Positions 16,788 to 25,470 of a stretch of DNA of 64,000 bases are shown in pieces. Both the position numbers and the translations under genes were made by a program. The DNA comes from SABI01 sp963677695. Its GTDB lineage: Bacteria; Spirochaetota; Spirochaetia; Sphaerochaetales; Sphaerochaetaceae. The stretch lies in contig CAXXUJ010000001.1 of assembly GCA_963677695.2 (NCBI GenBank), positions 2,294,001-2,358,000 on the forward strand. Direction: 5' to 3'. Numbering within the stretch: the stretch's first letter is position 1; each line of letters starts with the position of its first letter. The notes beneath the pieces were generated by a model. The model had not been told where the DNA came from and did no database searches. It saw only the letters and a program-made list of their open reading frames with translations.

Positions 16788-17952
16788 GGTAGAGTGCGAA
16801 ACTCCGTGTGATGATGCTGTTTCCGTACCTGCGTCTGAGCGTATCGACCTGCTGCTGAAAACGCTCGCTCCGCTCCTGCTGCTCACAAAGAAACAGGTCT
16901 CTCTGCACCACTTTCTCTGTGAGACCTGAAACCCTGATGCTGAGAGCACTGACCCGTATCCTCTTGGTCAGTGCCTTTGAGAGCCATTGGCGTCCTGCGC
17001 TGATGAGCTGCTCATCATAGAAGAGGGAAGGGGGAATGGAAGAGGTGATGGAACTGACGTTCCTGTCAGCCCAGAAGAGAGTCAGCTCAAGGCGATCTGC
17101 GGTCTCATCATCTTCTCTCATCTGAGTCCACAGTTCCTCGAGAATCTGGAAGAGTCCACCCTCGATGGTGGGGAGGTGTTCGCTCGGATGGGCGAACGCG
17201 ACCCGTGCCTCCCTGCTTTTCTCCTTCAGGGAGGCAAACCCTTCAGTGTCGAGATCCTCTCCCCGAGCGACATGCCTGAGGGCGATTCCCCTCTTTCCCA
17301 GAAGGAGAGAGACCTGCTCGTCATCAAGGTCGGCAATGGAGCCTATATCTCTCATTCCCGCAGCAGAAAGAATCTTCTTCATGGGACGGGTGAGACCGGG
17401 AAGGAGAGAGATATCCTGGGAACGGAGAAAGAGGCTCTCCTCTCCCCGTGCGATGGAGGTCACCCCGCAGGGGCGGATTGCCCTTGTCGCGATCTTCGCG
17501 ACCAGACGGCTGCTGGCTATGCCGACAGCCGGTGTGAGTGACAGTTCCTTTCTCATGTGTGAAGCTATCTTCACTGCAATATCACGCGGAGGACCGAACA
17601 GACGGAAGGTCCCTTGTGCATCAAGATAGAGATGTCCCCTCGCATCGTGCTCGAAGGAGGGACTGTAGATGCCTGCGATACGGGAAAGCTCTTTCTGGAC
17701 AGCATAGCCCCCCTTCACATCGGGTTTCAGCACGGTGAGATGGGGAAGGAGCCTGAGAGCATGGGAGACACTCATCCCCTTCTCGATTCCCTCCTTTCTT
17801 GCTCCCTCCGAGGTGTTTATGATCGCACAGGAACCGTAGGTCTCAGGTGCGATGACGAACGCCTTGCTCTTCAGCGAACTGTCGGAGGCGAGAGCAAGCG
17901 AGGCAAAGAAGTCTGTGACATTCACATGAATGATCGATGCTTCATCCTGCAT
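16780..17952 (-). CDS. imuB: Y-family polymerase-like protein, probably non-catalytic (ImuB-like)
   Basis: A 390-residue Y-family protein with palm, fingers, thumb (SLLPGLTRPMKKILSAAGMRDIGSIADL) and little-finger regions. Catalytic residues are partly lost: HVDMDCFFA of DinB reads HVNVTDFFA here (Asp to Asn11), and the LSLDEAYLD motif reads LYLDAQGTF (Asp111 kept, Glu to Ala112). That pattern is typical of ImuB, a scaffold that brings DnaE2 to the beta clamp. It overlaps both the upstream DUF72 gene and dnaE2, so the three are one transcript. No imuA is present. Confidence 0.82.
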   Translation of the reverse strand: MQDEASIIHVNVTDFFASLALASDSSLKSKAFVIAPETYGSCAIINTSEGARKEGIEKGMSVSHALRLLPHLTVLKPDVKGGYAVQKELSRIAGIYSPSFEHDARGHLYLDAQGTFRLFGPPRDIAVKIASHMRKELSLTPAVGIASSRLVAKIATRAIRPCGVTSIARGEESLFLRSQDISLLPGLTRPMKKILSAAGMRDIGSIADLDDEQVSLLLGKRGIALRHVARGEDLDTEGFASLKEKSREARVAFAHPSEHLPTIEGGLFQILEELWTQMREDDETADRLELTLFWADRNVSSITSSIPPSLFYDEQLISAGRQWLSKALTKRIRVSALSIRVSGLTEKVVQRDLFLCEQQERSERFQQQVDTLRRRYGNSIITRSFALYHG

Positions 17953-18742
17953 GAGCCCTTCCCCCCTTTTTCAGCAGCTGCAGAAGGGAACGTGCACCGC
18001 TGACAGCCTGTCCCCTTCTATGGTTATTGAAGTAGATGAGGACGGTATCGGCGTAGGAGGAGATCATCCTCACCCGCTCCGCAATGGATTCTATCTCCTT
18101 TTCACTGTAGAGATAATCGTACCTGCTTGCAGCATCGCTCTCCCACCAGGAAGATGCGTTTCTTCCGTGAAGACGAATATAGGCACGGGAGGAGGTATTC
18201 ACATCCATCATCGGAGGCATGCTCTTCGTATTGGGAAGATCAAGGGAGACCAGGGAAATATCCCGTGCCCTGAGTGCATCAATTGTTCTGCTGTTGTACC
18301 ACTGAGCATTGCGGAACTCCACCGCAAGGGGAAAGGAGGAACACTCCCTCAGGATTGCATCAAGATACCTTCTCTGCTGAGTTTCGTAATGGAAGGAGTA
18401 GGGGAACTGAAACAGAACCGAAGCTCCTCTTCCCCCTTGAAACAGAACATCGGATGCCCTGCAGAACTCATGGGCGAAAGTTTTCCAGGAAGCGTAGTCA
18501 ATGGTATGGGTGAGACTCTGGTGAGCTTTGATGGAGAAGGAGAGGGGCTCTGAGCTCTCCTGCATCATCTTTTCCAGCTGTTCTCTCTTCGGCATCTGGT
18601 AATAGCTGAAATTGAGTTCAACGGTTGCGAATTCTGCAGAATAGAGGGAGAGGAAATCGCTCTGGCGGGTTCCTGCGGGATAGACCGGACCGACCCATTC
18701 CGTGTAGCTGTAACCCGATGTTCCGATCAGTATGGTTGACAT
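17942..18742 (-). CDS. DUF72 (YecE-like) TIM-barrel protein
   Basis: A 266-residue protein with the DUF72 opening ILIGTSGYSYTEWVGPVYP, then FATVELNFSYYQMP, SFSIKAHQSLTH, LAVEFRNAQWYNS and YIRLHGRN, a TIM-barrel family of unknown biochemical role. It is the first gene of the mutasome operon and overlaps imuB by 11 bases. The ATG at 18742 gives the family N-terminus but has no ribosome-binding site; the -10 box lies six bases upstream, so the mRNA is probably leaderless. Its position points to a role in the damage response. Confidence 0.88.
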   Translation of the reverse strand: MSTILIGTSGYSYTEWVGPVYPAGTRQSDFLSLYSAEFATVELNFSYYQMPKREQLEKMMQESSEPLSFSIKAHQSLTHTIDYASWKTFAHEFCRASDVLFQGGRGASVLFQFPYSFHYETQQRRYLDAILRECSSFPLAVEFRNAQWYNSRTIDALRARDISLVSLDLPNTKSMPPMMDVNTSSRAYIRLHGRNASSWWESDAASRYDYLYSEKEIESIAERVRMISSYADTVLIYFNNHRRGQAVSGARSLLQLLKKGGRAHAG

Positions 18743-18748
18743 ATTTTT

Positions 18749-18777
18749 ATACTACTATACAGATGTATAGTAGTCAA
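18749..18777 (-). promoter_or_regulatory. Promoter with perfect palindromic operator (candidate SOS box)
   Basis: Minus-strand promoter TTGACT (18772-18777), 17-bp spacer, TAGTAT (18749-18754). A perfect inverted repeat with 10-base arms (ACTACTATAC and GTATAGTAGT) and an AGAT centre occupies 18751-18774, covering the spacer and the -10 box. A bound dimeric repressor would block the promoter. Because it controls imuB-dnaE2, LexA or a LexA-like repressor is the obvious candidate; the sequence matches neither the CTGT-N8-ACAG nor the CGAAC-N4-GTTCG type. Confidence 0.75.
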
Positions 18778-18848
18778 GTCTGGTATCTGAAAAACCGCTA
18801 TGGAAATTTGTCTGCTTATTCCGTATGATACATCAAGCGAGGTAAAGC

Positions 18849-19817
18849 ATGAACAATCATATCATACTCCTCTCAGGTGGCTCGGGCACACGACTTTGGC
18901 CGATGAGCACACCCGAGAGGTCAAAACAGTTCCTTCCCCTCCTTCCCGACGGCAGCGGCGGCGAGGAATCGATGCTGAAAAGGGTATACCGGCAGCTGAA
19001 GAGTGTTGTCCCCTCATCACATGTAGTCGTTGCGACAGCTGAAGGGCAGATTCCCCTCATCAGGGAGGAACTCCCGGATGATATCGAGGTGGTAGGAGAA
19101 CCCTGCAGACGCAATACCTTTGCCGCCATTGCCCTTGCCCTGCGTTATCTGAGAGATGTATCGGGAGCGTCTGACGAAGATGCCGTGGTTGTTCTTCCTG
19201 TGGATGCGTTCACCGAGGAAGCCTATTTTCATGCTGTGAAGAAGATGCTTGAGAAGGTGAGTGAGGATCATCAGAATGTGACGCTCATGGGGATCAAACC
19301 GACCTATCCTGCAACACGTTACGGATATATTCTCTCAAACGGACGCTTTACCGAAAAACCTGATGAGCAGAGGGCTGTTCAGCTTGTGGCCGAGGGTGCC
19401 TTCTGGAACGGAGGAGTATTCGCCTTCAATCTGGGAATGATGCTCTCGATCACCGAAGGGAAACTGAAAGAAGGGAGCTACCGAGACCTTCTCGATACCT
19501 ATGCGGATCAGAAGAATATCAGTTTCGACTATGAGGTGCTCGAGCACCTGGAACAAGTCTCTCTTGTCGAGTATGAGGGAACCTGGAATGATATCGGAAC
19601 ATGGGATGCCCTTATCAGGGAGATAGGGTATCAGACGAAGGGGAATACCGTTGTACATGCGAGCGAGCAGACCGCGGTATTCAACGACACCTCGATTCCC
19701 GTTATCACCCTCGGCACGAAAAACCTTGTCGTGGTTGCCAGTGAGAACGGTATTCTCATAAGCGATATAGAGAGTGCACCTGAGCTGAAGGATGCACTGG
19801 ACAAGCTGAAAAAATAG
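18849..19817 (+). CDS. manC: Mannose-1-phosphate guanylyltransferase
   Basis: Makes GDP-mannose from mannose-1-phosphate and GTP for glycan synthesis. The 322-residue protein opens with the nucleotide loop ILLSGGSGTRLWPMSTPERSKQFLPL, then VGEPCRRNTFAAIALAL and VLPVDAF (metal site), and the FWNGGVFAFN and DIGTWDAL blocks. It is the short, single-domain form without the phosphomannose isomerase domain found in bifunctional ManC. ATG 18849 follows GAGGTAA. It stands alone, divergent from the mutasome operon. Confidence 0.9.
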   Translation: MNNHIILLSGGSGTRLWPMSTPERSKQFLPLLPDGSGGEESMLKRVYRQLKSVVPSSHVVVATAEGQIPLIREELPDDIEVVGEPCRRNTFAAIALALRYLRDVSGASDEDAVVVLPVDAFTEEAYFHAVKKMLEKVSEDHQNVTLMGIKPTYPATRYGYILSNGRFTEKPDEQRAVQLVAEGAFWNGGVFAFNLGMMLSITEGKLKEGSYRDLLDTYADQKNISFDYEVLEHLEQVSLVEYEGTWNDIGTWDALIREIGYQTKGNTVVHASEQTAVFNDTSIPVITLGTKNLVVVASENGILISDIESAPELKDALDKLKK

Positions 19818-19834
19818 ATCAGATAGATACAATA

Positions 19835-19890
19835 ATCCCCTCCGGCAGGAGGGGATGAAGAGAAGGAACCCCTATTTAACGGGGTTTCTT
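19835..19890 (+). terminator. Two consecutive terminator hairpins
   Basis: First hairpin: ATCCCCTCC / GGAGGGGAT around GGCA (19835-19856). Second: AACCCC / GGGGTT (19867-19886) followed by a T-rich tail on the plus strand; it overlaps the stop of the convergent lipoprotein gene and can serve both directions. Confidence 0.7.
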
Positions 19891-20513
19891 TCATTCCACG
19901 GAGCCCAGTTCGTGGAATTGAGACTGTTTCTGATCACCTCAAGAGGGCTCAGAGAATCGGGTTCAGAGACGATTCTGAAGGAATTGGGAAGAATTTTGTA
20001 CCGGTCATCCTTGTCTGCGAAACCGCCGCCATTGTCCTGGAAGGAGAGGTCATGGTAGCCGAGAGTCGCAATCTCGCCCGGTTTTACCTCAACAACGATA
20101 GGCTTGGGCAGGGGGAATTCCTGATTGATATGGTACGGGGTTGATACGTACGGCTCGTAACTAGGGATGATATCATCGGGGAGCAGTCCGAAATCGGTAT
20201 AGACATGGCGCATCGCGCTGAATGTGTATGTTCCCGGAGTCACGTTCTCTATCACATAGAGAGTCATCGCGCCAGAAAGAGCATCAAGCATTCTGAACGG
20301 CAGGATGTTGCCGTTTTCATCGGTTACGATAGGAGCCCACCCCGTTGCATTGTTGTTGAGCAGGTACGAACCGTCATGAGCCACTTCCAATGCGATCATT
20401 GAAGAGTTCTGATCGAGAGGGGGATCTACGGAGAGTGCCTGGAACAGGGTCATACATCCGAACGTGGAGAGAACCAGCAGCAGAGTGAAAAGAATCATCA
20501 GTGTTTTTTTCAT
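19872..20513 (-). CDS. Putative lipoprotein, unknown function
   Basis: A 213-residue protein with a lipoprotein signal peptide, MKKTLMILFTLLLVLSTFGC; Cys20 would be lipidated, and the Phe-Gly before it suits the loose lipobox of spirochaetes. The mature part has beta-rich segments (MTLYVIENVTPGTYTFSAMRHVY; IVVEVKPGEIATLGYHDL) like a carbohydrate- or surface-binding fold, but no family was recognised. GAGGTGA precedes the ATG, and a good promoter lies at 20542-20570. It is a single gene. Confidence 0.7.
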   Translation of the reverse strand: MKKTLMILFTLLLVLSTFGCMTLFQALSVDPPLDQNSSMIALEVAHDGSYLLNNNATGWAPIVTDENGNILPFRMLDALSGAMTLYVIENVTPGTYTFSAMRHVYTDFGLLPDDIIPSYEPYVSTPYHINQEFPLPKPIVVEVKPGEIATLGYHDLSFQDNGGGFADKDDRYKILPNSFRIVSEPDSLSPLEVIRNSLNSTNWAPWNERNPVK

Positions 20514-20541
20514 ACGTCACCTCAAAGTATAAGATACTTTC

Positions 20542-20570
20542 AGTGTAAGACAGCCTATGACATCTGTAAA
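20542..20570 (-). promoter_or_regulatory. Promoter of the lipoprotein gene
   Basis: Minus strand: TTTACA (20565-20570), 17-bp spacer, TACACT (20542-20547), 28 bases before the ATG. Confidence 0.65.
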
Positions 20571-20665
20571 CAGATTTTCTTATGTTTTATGCATAAGTTT
20601 TCAGACTGAGTGCAAAAATATAGGTTTAACGATACTTAAATGGTGTATTAAATCGATTGATCTTT

Positions 20666-20694
20666 TTGACTTCTGACAACTGGAGTTATATAAT
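20666..20694 (+). promoter_or_regulatory. Promoter of the universal stress protein gene
   Basis: TTGACT (20666-20671), 17-bp spacer, perfect TATAAT (20689-20694), followed by GGAGGTGG before the ATG at 20713. One of the best promoter matches in the window. Confidence 0.8.
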
Positions 20695-20712
20695 GTAGGT
20701 GGAGGTGGTCAT

Positions 20713-21573
20713 ATGAGTACACGAGCTCTTGTTGCCACGGATCTCTCAGACGCATCAATGATGATGGTGGAGAACCTCACTCTGCTTCATGACCTTCAGG
20801 TCGAATCTATCATTCTTCTTCAGTGTTATGAATATCCTCAGGTCGCCGATGAGATGTATCCGGTATATAACGAGATGCAGCAGGAGATGCTGCATCGTCA
20901 GGAATCGCTCTTGAAGGAGAGCGGCTTCACAGTACGGGTCGAAACCTCTTTCGGTCATGCAAAGAGGGAGATCAAACGGATCGCGGAAGCGGAAGACGTT
21001 TCTCTGATCGTTGTCGGTTCGCAGGGAAGGGGACTGCTCGGAGGAGCCTTCCTCGGAGGAGTCGCATTCGAAGTGATGCTCCATACCCCCAGACCTCTTT
21101 TCATCTATCGGCTTCTTGTCGATAAGAGTGGAGCTCTTGCACCCTCACCGATACATGCTGAAGGGATTCTGCACCACCCGATGTTTGCCGTTGATTTCTC
21201 TCCAGCGAACAGGAAGGCCTTCCACAGGTTCCTCCTGATGGTCTCTTCCCAGCAGTGTAAGAAGGTCACTCTCGTCCATGCCATCGAACCCCTGAGGGTC
21301 GAAGACCTGGACAAGGAGACGATCGCACGCCAGCGCCTTGAAGAGATGGTGAGCGAGGTGAAATCAGTGGGTGTGAAGGATGTGGACTATAGAATCCTTG
21401 ACGGAGCAGCCCACAAGTCGGTGCTTGAGGCTGCGAATGAAGAGGGTATCTCCCTTGCCGTGATGGGTACGGTGGGACACACGTTCTGGCATGAAGTGTT
21501 TGCCGGAAGCGTCTCTCAGTTTGTTGCCAGACATGCTTTGAAACCTATCTACCTCATCCCTGTTATGGAGTGA
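20713..21573 (+). CDS. Tandem universal stress protein (UspA family)
   Basis: A 286-residue protein of two Usp domains in one chain. Domain 1 (residues 1-135) begins ALVATDLSDAS and ends with the ATP-loop-like VVGSQGRGLLGGAFLGGVAFEVML. Domain 2 (about 155-286) begins MFAVDFSPANRKAF and ends VMGTVGHTFWHEVFAGSVSQFV; its loop (GTVGHTF) departs from G-x2-G-x9-G(S/T), so only domain 1 may bind ATP. Usp proteins bind ATP or other ligands under stress. It is a single-gene unit with a strong promoter. Confidence 0.9.
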   Translation: MSTRALVATDLSDASMMMVENLTLLHDLQVESIILLQCYEYPQVADEMYPVYNEMQQEMLHRQESLLKESGFTVRVETSFGHAKREIKRIAEAEDVSLIVVGSQGRGLLGGAFLGGVAFEVMLHTPRPLFIYRLLVDKSGALAPSPIHAEGILHHPMFAVDFSPANRKAFHRFLLMVSSQQCKKVTLVHAIEPLRVEDLDKETIARQRLEEMVSEVKSVGVKDVDYRILDGAAHKSVLEAANEEGISLAVMGTVGHTFWHEVFAGSVSQFVARHALKPIYLIPVME

Positions 21574-21625
21574 TTCTTTCTTCTTTACAGCTATGCAGTG
21601 AATTGAGGGTTGAAGCCTTCCTTTT

Positions 21626-24337
21626 TTACCTGAGATCTCCCGCTTCGATCGTGTCGATGAACTGATCTGATGCAGGGAGAGTTGAGAGGAAGGTATCGGT
21701 GTCGATGCCCACTCTTACCCCGAACTCTCCGCTGGCAGGCGCCCACTGAAGGCCGACATAGGGAACCAGATTGAACCCGATTCCCAGCGTGTAGGTCATG
21801 CTCATTTGAGCGGAGAGAATCACATCATCTTCAAGAATGAATGAGGACTCATTCAGTACTGCTGCGATACGAGCAGAGAAGGTGAGTTCTGCATCGGTGA
21901 AGCCACCGTACATGAAGGGAATGTCTGCAGTTGAACATGGAATAGCATAGCTGAGGGTGTAATCGAATCGTGCCGTCCCGTCATGAGCCGGTACGGTGAT
22001 GTACTCGGGGGCGAGTATCGCCTCGGGATCGACGATGGTGCTTAAAAGCGGACCATGAGCGCTCAGTCCCCGCAGAGTGTGCTGCACGTAATGGTGCGGT
22101 ATGAAAGAGGGGGTTCCCGCTGATAGCACCCCATAGGAGATGAAATCAGTCGGCCCGAAGTAATTCAGCGAGTAGGAGGTGTTCACTCTGTACCTGCCGA
22201 AGGTATCGAGTACGGCTGACGGGGAGGCATAGGCGTACCCCAGCGACGCTGAAGCGAGTGCTGCCTGATCCCCATCTGAATAGATATATCGTCCTGTCGC
22301 CTGAGTAGAGATCACCTGCTGTCCCTTCGGGCTCATAGTATGGTAGAGAGGAATGAGGAGTGAAGTACCTACTGTCGCTTCTTTTTCCTGAGGATAGGCA
22401 CTGCCCTGTGCTGAGAGTATGAATGGTCCGGGAGTGTAGCGGTATTCCCCGTGAAATCGTGAGCTCTGGTCATTGAATGTATACCCTCCCATAAGAAGGA
22501 GGGTATGGTTTCTCAGGACACTGGTGAACAGGGAGTAGACCCCTGCTCCCCACGCATCGGTCTCGAGAATCGGGTAGGGGAACCAGAAATTGAATTTCAC
22601 CATGTCATGGTAGACAGATTCCTCTCTATTAATCAGCTCTCTTTCAAATAGAGGTGCCTGCGGTACTGAAGGGGAGAAGGTAACCACCTCTTCCTGATCT
22701 CTGTTCCTTTCCGTTTTGAAAATCTGAGTCCATCCGTCCCTGTACTTCTGATAATAGATCTCTTCTCCTCTTACAACGGCATCAAGGATACCGATCGGAT
22801 CGCTGAGTATTCTCGTGATCATTCCGCTGTCCAGATCGTACGTATAGAGAGAAAAGGGAAGATCCCGGTCGCTCGTAAAACTGATCGTCTCGGAATCGAC
22901 GAACCTCACACTCTGTATCTCCTGCGGAACGGAATCTATCAGAACACGGGTCTCATCGCCAGTTATGAGTACAAGTGAGGAGGTCCCTTCCTGATTTCTC
23001 ACGGCTGCGAGGGAAGATGCGTCAGGAGAGTAGACAGGGAAAAGAAGAGATGCGCCTTCTTCTTCTGCTACGATACGCATATTTCCCTCATCTGTATCGA
23101 ATTCGACCAGCCTGTAACGCTCTTTTACCGCCTGAGCGGCGGCAATATGTTTTCCATCCTGTGAAACTGATATCTGTCGCAGGATCAGTCCCTCACTGAG
23201 CGGGGTGTACTCACTTCCTGCCCTGTCGTACCTGTACAGGTCGGTATAACTGACACTTGCCGGTTTGATCGGCGCGTTCGTGTAGGGATTATAGCTTCTG
23301 AAAAGCACATAGAGCGACTGATCGTTTTCTGTAATCGTCATAGCATCTTCAGAGATCCCGTTGATATTCTCCTCAATAGTCATGAGCTCTCCGTTTCTGT
23401 AGGAAAGGAGCGAAAGGCGGTTCGAAAGGTCCCACCTCTGAATGTAGAGAACATCATCACGTGCCGTGATGATATCGTGCATACCTTCGCCTTGTGTGAT
23501 CAGTGTATCGACAGTCCCCTCTTGTTCTGTAGGAGCATCGATTCTTTCAAGGGCTTTGCTGTAGATATCAGAGAGGGAAGAACCTGTCACACGCTTAACC
23601 GCAGAACCCATACCAAGGAAGGGAAGCCAGGAAAAAGAGCGGTTTATTTCGCTGTAGATATCTTCTCCATAAGCTTCCATCAGATAGGAGACAAGGATGT
23701 TCCCCCCCAGATATATTCTTCCCTTCGGAGGATTAACCGAGGCATAGGAGGTCTTTGAGAGGGGGAGGATATCGGGATTCTCCCTCACCGGCATCAGGAA
23801 CCTGCTGCTCGATCCCCTCCCTCCCGGAGCATAGGCTGTTTCCATATAGGTTGTGATTCCTTCGATCCACCATCCCGGCATGAGCGGGGTGTTGATAAGA
23901 GGCACTTCGGGACCGAAAACGGGAGTGAGAAAGGAGGCGGGACCGACTCTCTGTGTGAGGTGAAGGTAATGAGTCAGTTCGTGTACGAAGAGTGAATAGA
24001 GCCAGGAGGATCGGGAGGTGAGGAAGAGGTCGGGGGCGCTGGTGATGTGCATCGTGATTTTCAGCGGGGTGGAGGAAAAGGATCCGTTTGCCATGCTGCT
24101 TCCGGAAAAAAGGATGACGGGGACCTTCTTCATTTCTGTATAGTTCAGCGCCCCTGCGAGCTGTTCATACACTTCATCGGCGAATGATGCAATGGTGAGT
24201 GCGCTTTCCCTGTCCTGTGTCTCATAGATGATCGTGGTGTGCTCTGTTTCGATGTTCATAACATTGGAAGCGCTCAGGATGGAGAGTGCCGTCAAGGACA
24301 TGAGAAGGGTAAGAAGTACATGTCGAATCCGGTTCAT
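21626..24337 (-). CDS. Secreted gluzincin-type metallopeptidase with beta-propeller and putative C-terminal beta-barrel
   Basis: A 903-residue exported protein. A signal peptide (cleavage near Ser22-Ala23) is followed by a peptidase-MA-like domain with HELTH (His119, Glu120, His123) and a downstream glutamate in WWIEGITTYME (Glu159), a gluzincin zinc site. Residues 270-570 show TolB/WD40-like repeats (DTDEGNMRIV, SPDASSLAAVRN, SETISFTSDRDLPFSLYTYDLDSG). From about 600 to the end it has alternating beta strands like an outer-membrane barrel. It may process proteins or peptides at the cell surface; substrate unknown. Confidence 0.78.
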   Translation of the reverse strand: MNRIRHVLLTLLMSLTALSILSASNVMNIETEHTTIIYETQDRESALTIASFADEVYEQLAGALNYTEMKKVPVILFSGSSMANGSFSSTPLKITMHITSAPDLFLTSRSSWLYSLFVHELTHYLHLTQRVGPASFLTPVFGPEVPLINTPLMPGWWIEGITTYMETAYAPGGRGSSSRFLMPVRENPDILPLSKTSYASVNPPKGRIYLGGNILVSYLMEAYGEDIYSEINRSFSWLPFLGMGSAVKRVTGSSLSDIYSKALERIDAPTEQEGTVDTLITQGEGMHDIITARDDVLYIQRWDLSNRLSLLSYRNGELMTIEENINGISEDAMTITENDQSLYVLFRSYNPYTNAPIKPASVSYTDLYRYDRAGSEYTPLSEGLILRQISVSQDGKHIAAAQAVKERYRLVEFDTDEGNMRIVAEEEGASLLFPVYSPDASSLAAVRNQEGTSSLVLITGDETRVLIDSVPQEIQSVRFVDSETISFTSDRDLPFSLYTYDLDSGMITRILSDPIGILDAVVRGEEIYYQKYRDGWTQIFKTERNRDQEEVVTFSPSVPQAPLFERELINREESVYHDMVKFNFWFPYPILETDAWGAGVYSLFTSVLRNHTLLLMGGYTFNDQSSRFHGEYRYTPGPFILSAQGSAYPQEKEATVGTSLLIPLYHTMSPKGQQVISTQATGRYIYSDGDQAALASASLGYAYASPSAVLDTFGRYRVNTSYSLNYFGPTDFISYGVLSAGTPSFIPHHYVQHTLRGLSAHGPLLSTIVDPEAILAPEYITVPAHDGTARFDYTLSYAIPCSTADIPFMYGGFTDAELTFSARIAAVLNESSFILEDDVILSAQMSMTYTLGIGFNLVPYVGLQWAPASGEFGVRVGIDTDTFLSTLPASDQFIDTIEAGDLR

Positions 24338-24439
24338 GACTCAAGTCTACCCCTCCTTCATCATCACTTCAAGTGTAAGCCTCAAGTTGATGCGGGAAAA
24401 AGATGGAGTGTCACTTTGTTGTATGCTATTGTTTCTGAC

Positions 24440-24766
24440 ATGTTGAGTGAACGTGAACTGAGAAGGAGAGAGAAAGTTCTCCACACCATGATACATCTCT
24501 ACTGCAGAGCCCGTCATATGGGTTCTGAGAAGCTGTGTCCTTCCTGCTCCGATCTTTTCAGCTATGCGGCAGAGAAGATGCGAACCTGTCCTTCACTGGA
24601 TAGAGGTATGTTCTGTTCCTCCTGCGAAGTCCACTGCTACGGTGAAAAAGAGCGGGAACAGATACGGGAAATCATGAGGTACAGCGGTCCGAGAATGATG
24701 CTGCACCATCCCCTCATGGCACTTTCTCACCTTCTTCATACCCTTCCACAGCGTAAAAACAGGTGA
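24440..24766 (+). CDS. YgbA-like (nitrous oxide-stimulated promoter) family protein
   Basis: A 108-residue cysteine-rich protein: MIHLYCRARHMG, LCPSCSDLFSYAAEKMRTCP, FCSSCEVHCYGEKEREQIREIMRYSGPRMMLHHP. That cysteine spacing and the RYSGPRM motif match the YgbA family, whose E. coli member is induced by NO; the cysteines may bind a metal or cluster. The ATG at 24440 is chosen because the family match begins just after it; the frame is open upstream but overlaps the divergent peptidase gene. There is no clear ribosome-binding site. Confidence 0.8.
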   Translation: MLSERELRRREKVLHTMIHLYCRARHMGSEKLCPSCSDLFSYAAEKMRTCPSLDRGMFCSSCEVHCYGEKEREQIREIMRYSGPRMMLHHPLMALSHLLHTLPQRKNR

Positions 24767-24859
24767 TCTGCTACGATTTATTCACAAAAAAGTTTACCAT
24801 TCACTCGATTAATCGTGTATGATAAAGGTGTAACTACATATAGCAAGAGGAGAATCAAT

Positions 24860-25393
24860 ATGAAAAAAAGAATAATGATACTTGTGATTGTCGCACTTCT
24901 GGCAATCGGAGCGGTCAGCGCCGCTACACCGAGCACGTTCGATTTCGGACTTCTCAACTATTATAGAATTTCTTCTATTCAGGACCAGGACTTCGGAACC
25001 TACACACCTGGACTCAGACTCGAAGGACATATCCTCCCCTGGTTCGGACTGGGAGCTGATGTGATCATGCTCGCACCCTTCGATGGATCAGATATCTATT
25101 CCTTCCTTGTCTCCACAGACCTGACTTTCCGGGCGAATATCGGTTTCTTTGAACCCTATCTCGGTATCGGCCCCGCTTACTATGCAACCCTTGCTTCAGG
25201 AGACTTCGATCTGATCAACGATGTCGCATACAACGCACGTCTCGGTTTCGATTTCAATATCACCGACCTGTTCACTGTCGGTGTAGAGGGCAAGCTCCTC
25301 CTTGACGGTCTCCAAAATGAAGCATCCGCCTTTGAAGGCAAGGACTGGCTCGATTCGACGATGGTGGGTCTCACCCTTAAAGCGAAACTCTAA
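24860..25393 (+). CDS. Small outer-membrane beta-barrel protein
   Basis: A 177-residue protein with signal peptide MKKRIMILVIVALLAIGAVSA. The rest alternates aromatic and glycine-rich beta strands (LEGHILPWFGLGADVIML, DLTFRANIGFFEPYLGIGPAYYA, LFTVGVEGKLLLDG) and ends TMVGLTLKAKL, as in eight-stranded OmpA/OmpW-like barrels. ATG 24860 follows AGAGGAG. It is followed by a strong terminator, so it is a single gene. Function beyond an outer-membrane location is unknown. Confidence 0.75.
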   Translation: MKKRIMILVIVALLAIGAVSAATPSTFDFGLLNYYRISSIQDQDFGTYTPGLRLEGHILPWFGLGADVIMLAPFDGSDIYSFLVSTDLTFRANIGFFEPYLGIGPAYYATLASGDFDLINDVAYNARLGFDFNITDLFTVGVEGKLLLDGLQNEASAFEGKDWLDSTMVGLTLKAKL

Positions 25394-25420
25394 AGAACAA
25401 GAGAGAAAGCTTTCATACTA

Positions 25421-25470
25421 TCCTCCGGGGAGCGTCACGAGATTCGTGACTTACTTCGGGGGATTGTTTT
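25421..25470 (+). terminator. Terminator after the outer-membrane protein gene
   Basis: Inner stem GTCACGA-gat-TCGTGAC (25434-25450) and an outer stem TCCTCCG / CGGGGGA (25421-25427 with 25457-25463), followed by ttgtttttc. It overlaps the end of the convergent DUF3783 gene. Confidence 0.7.
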
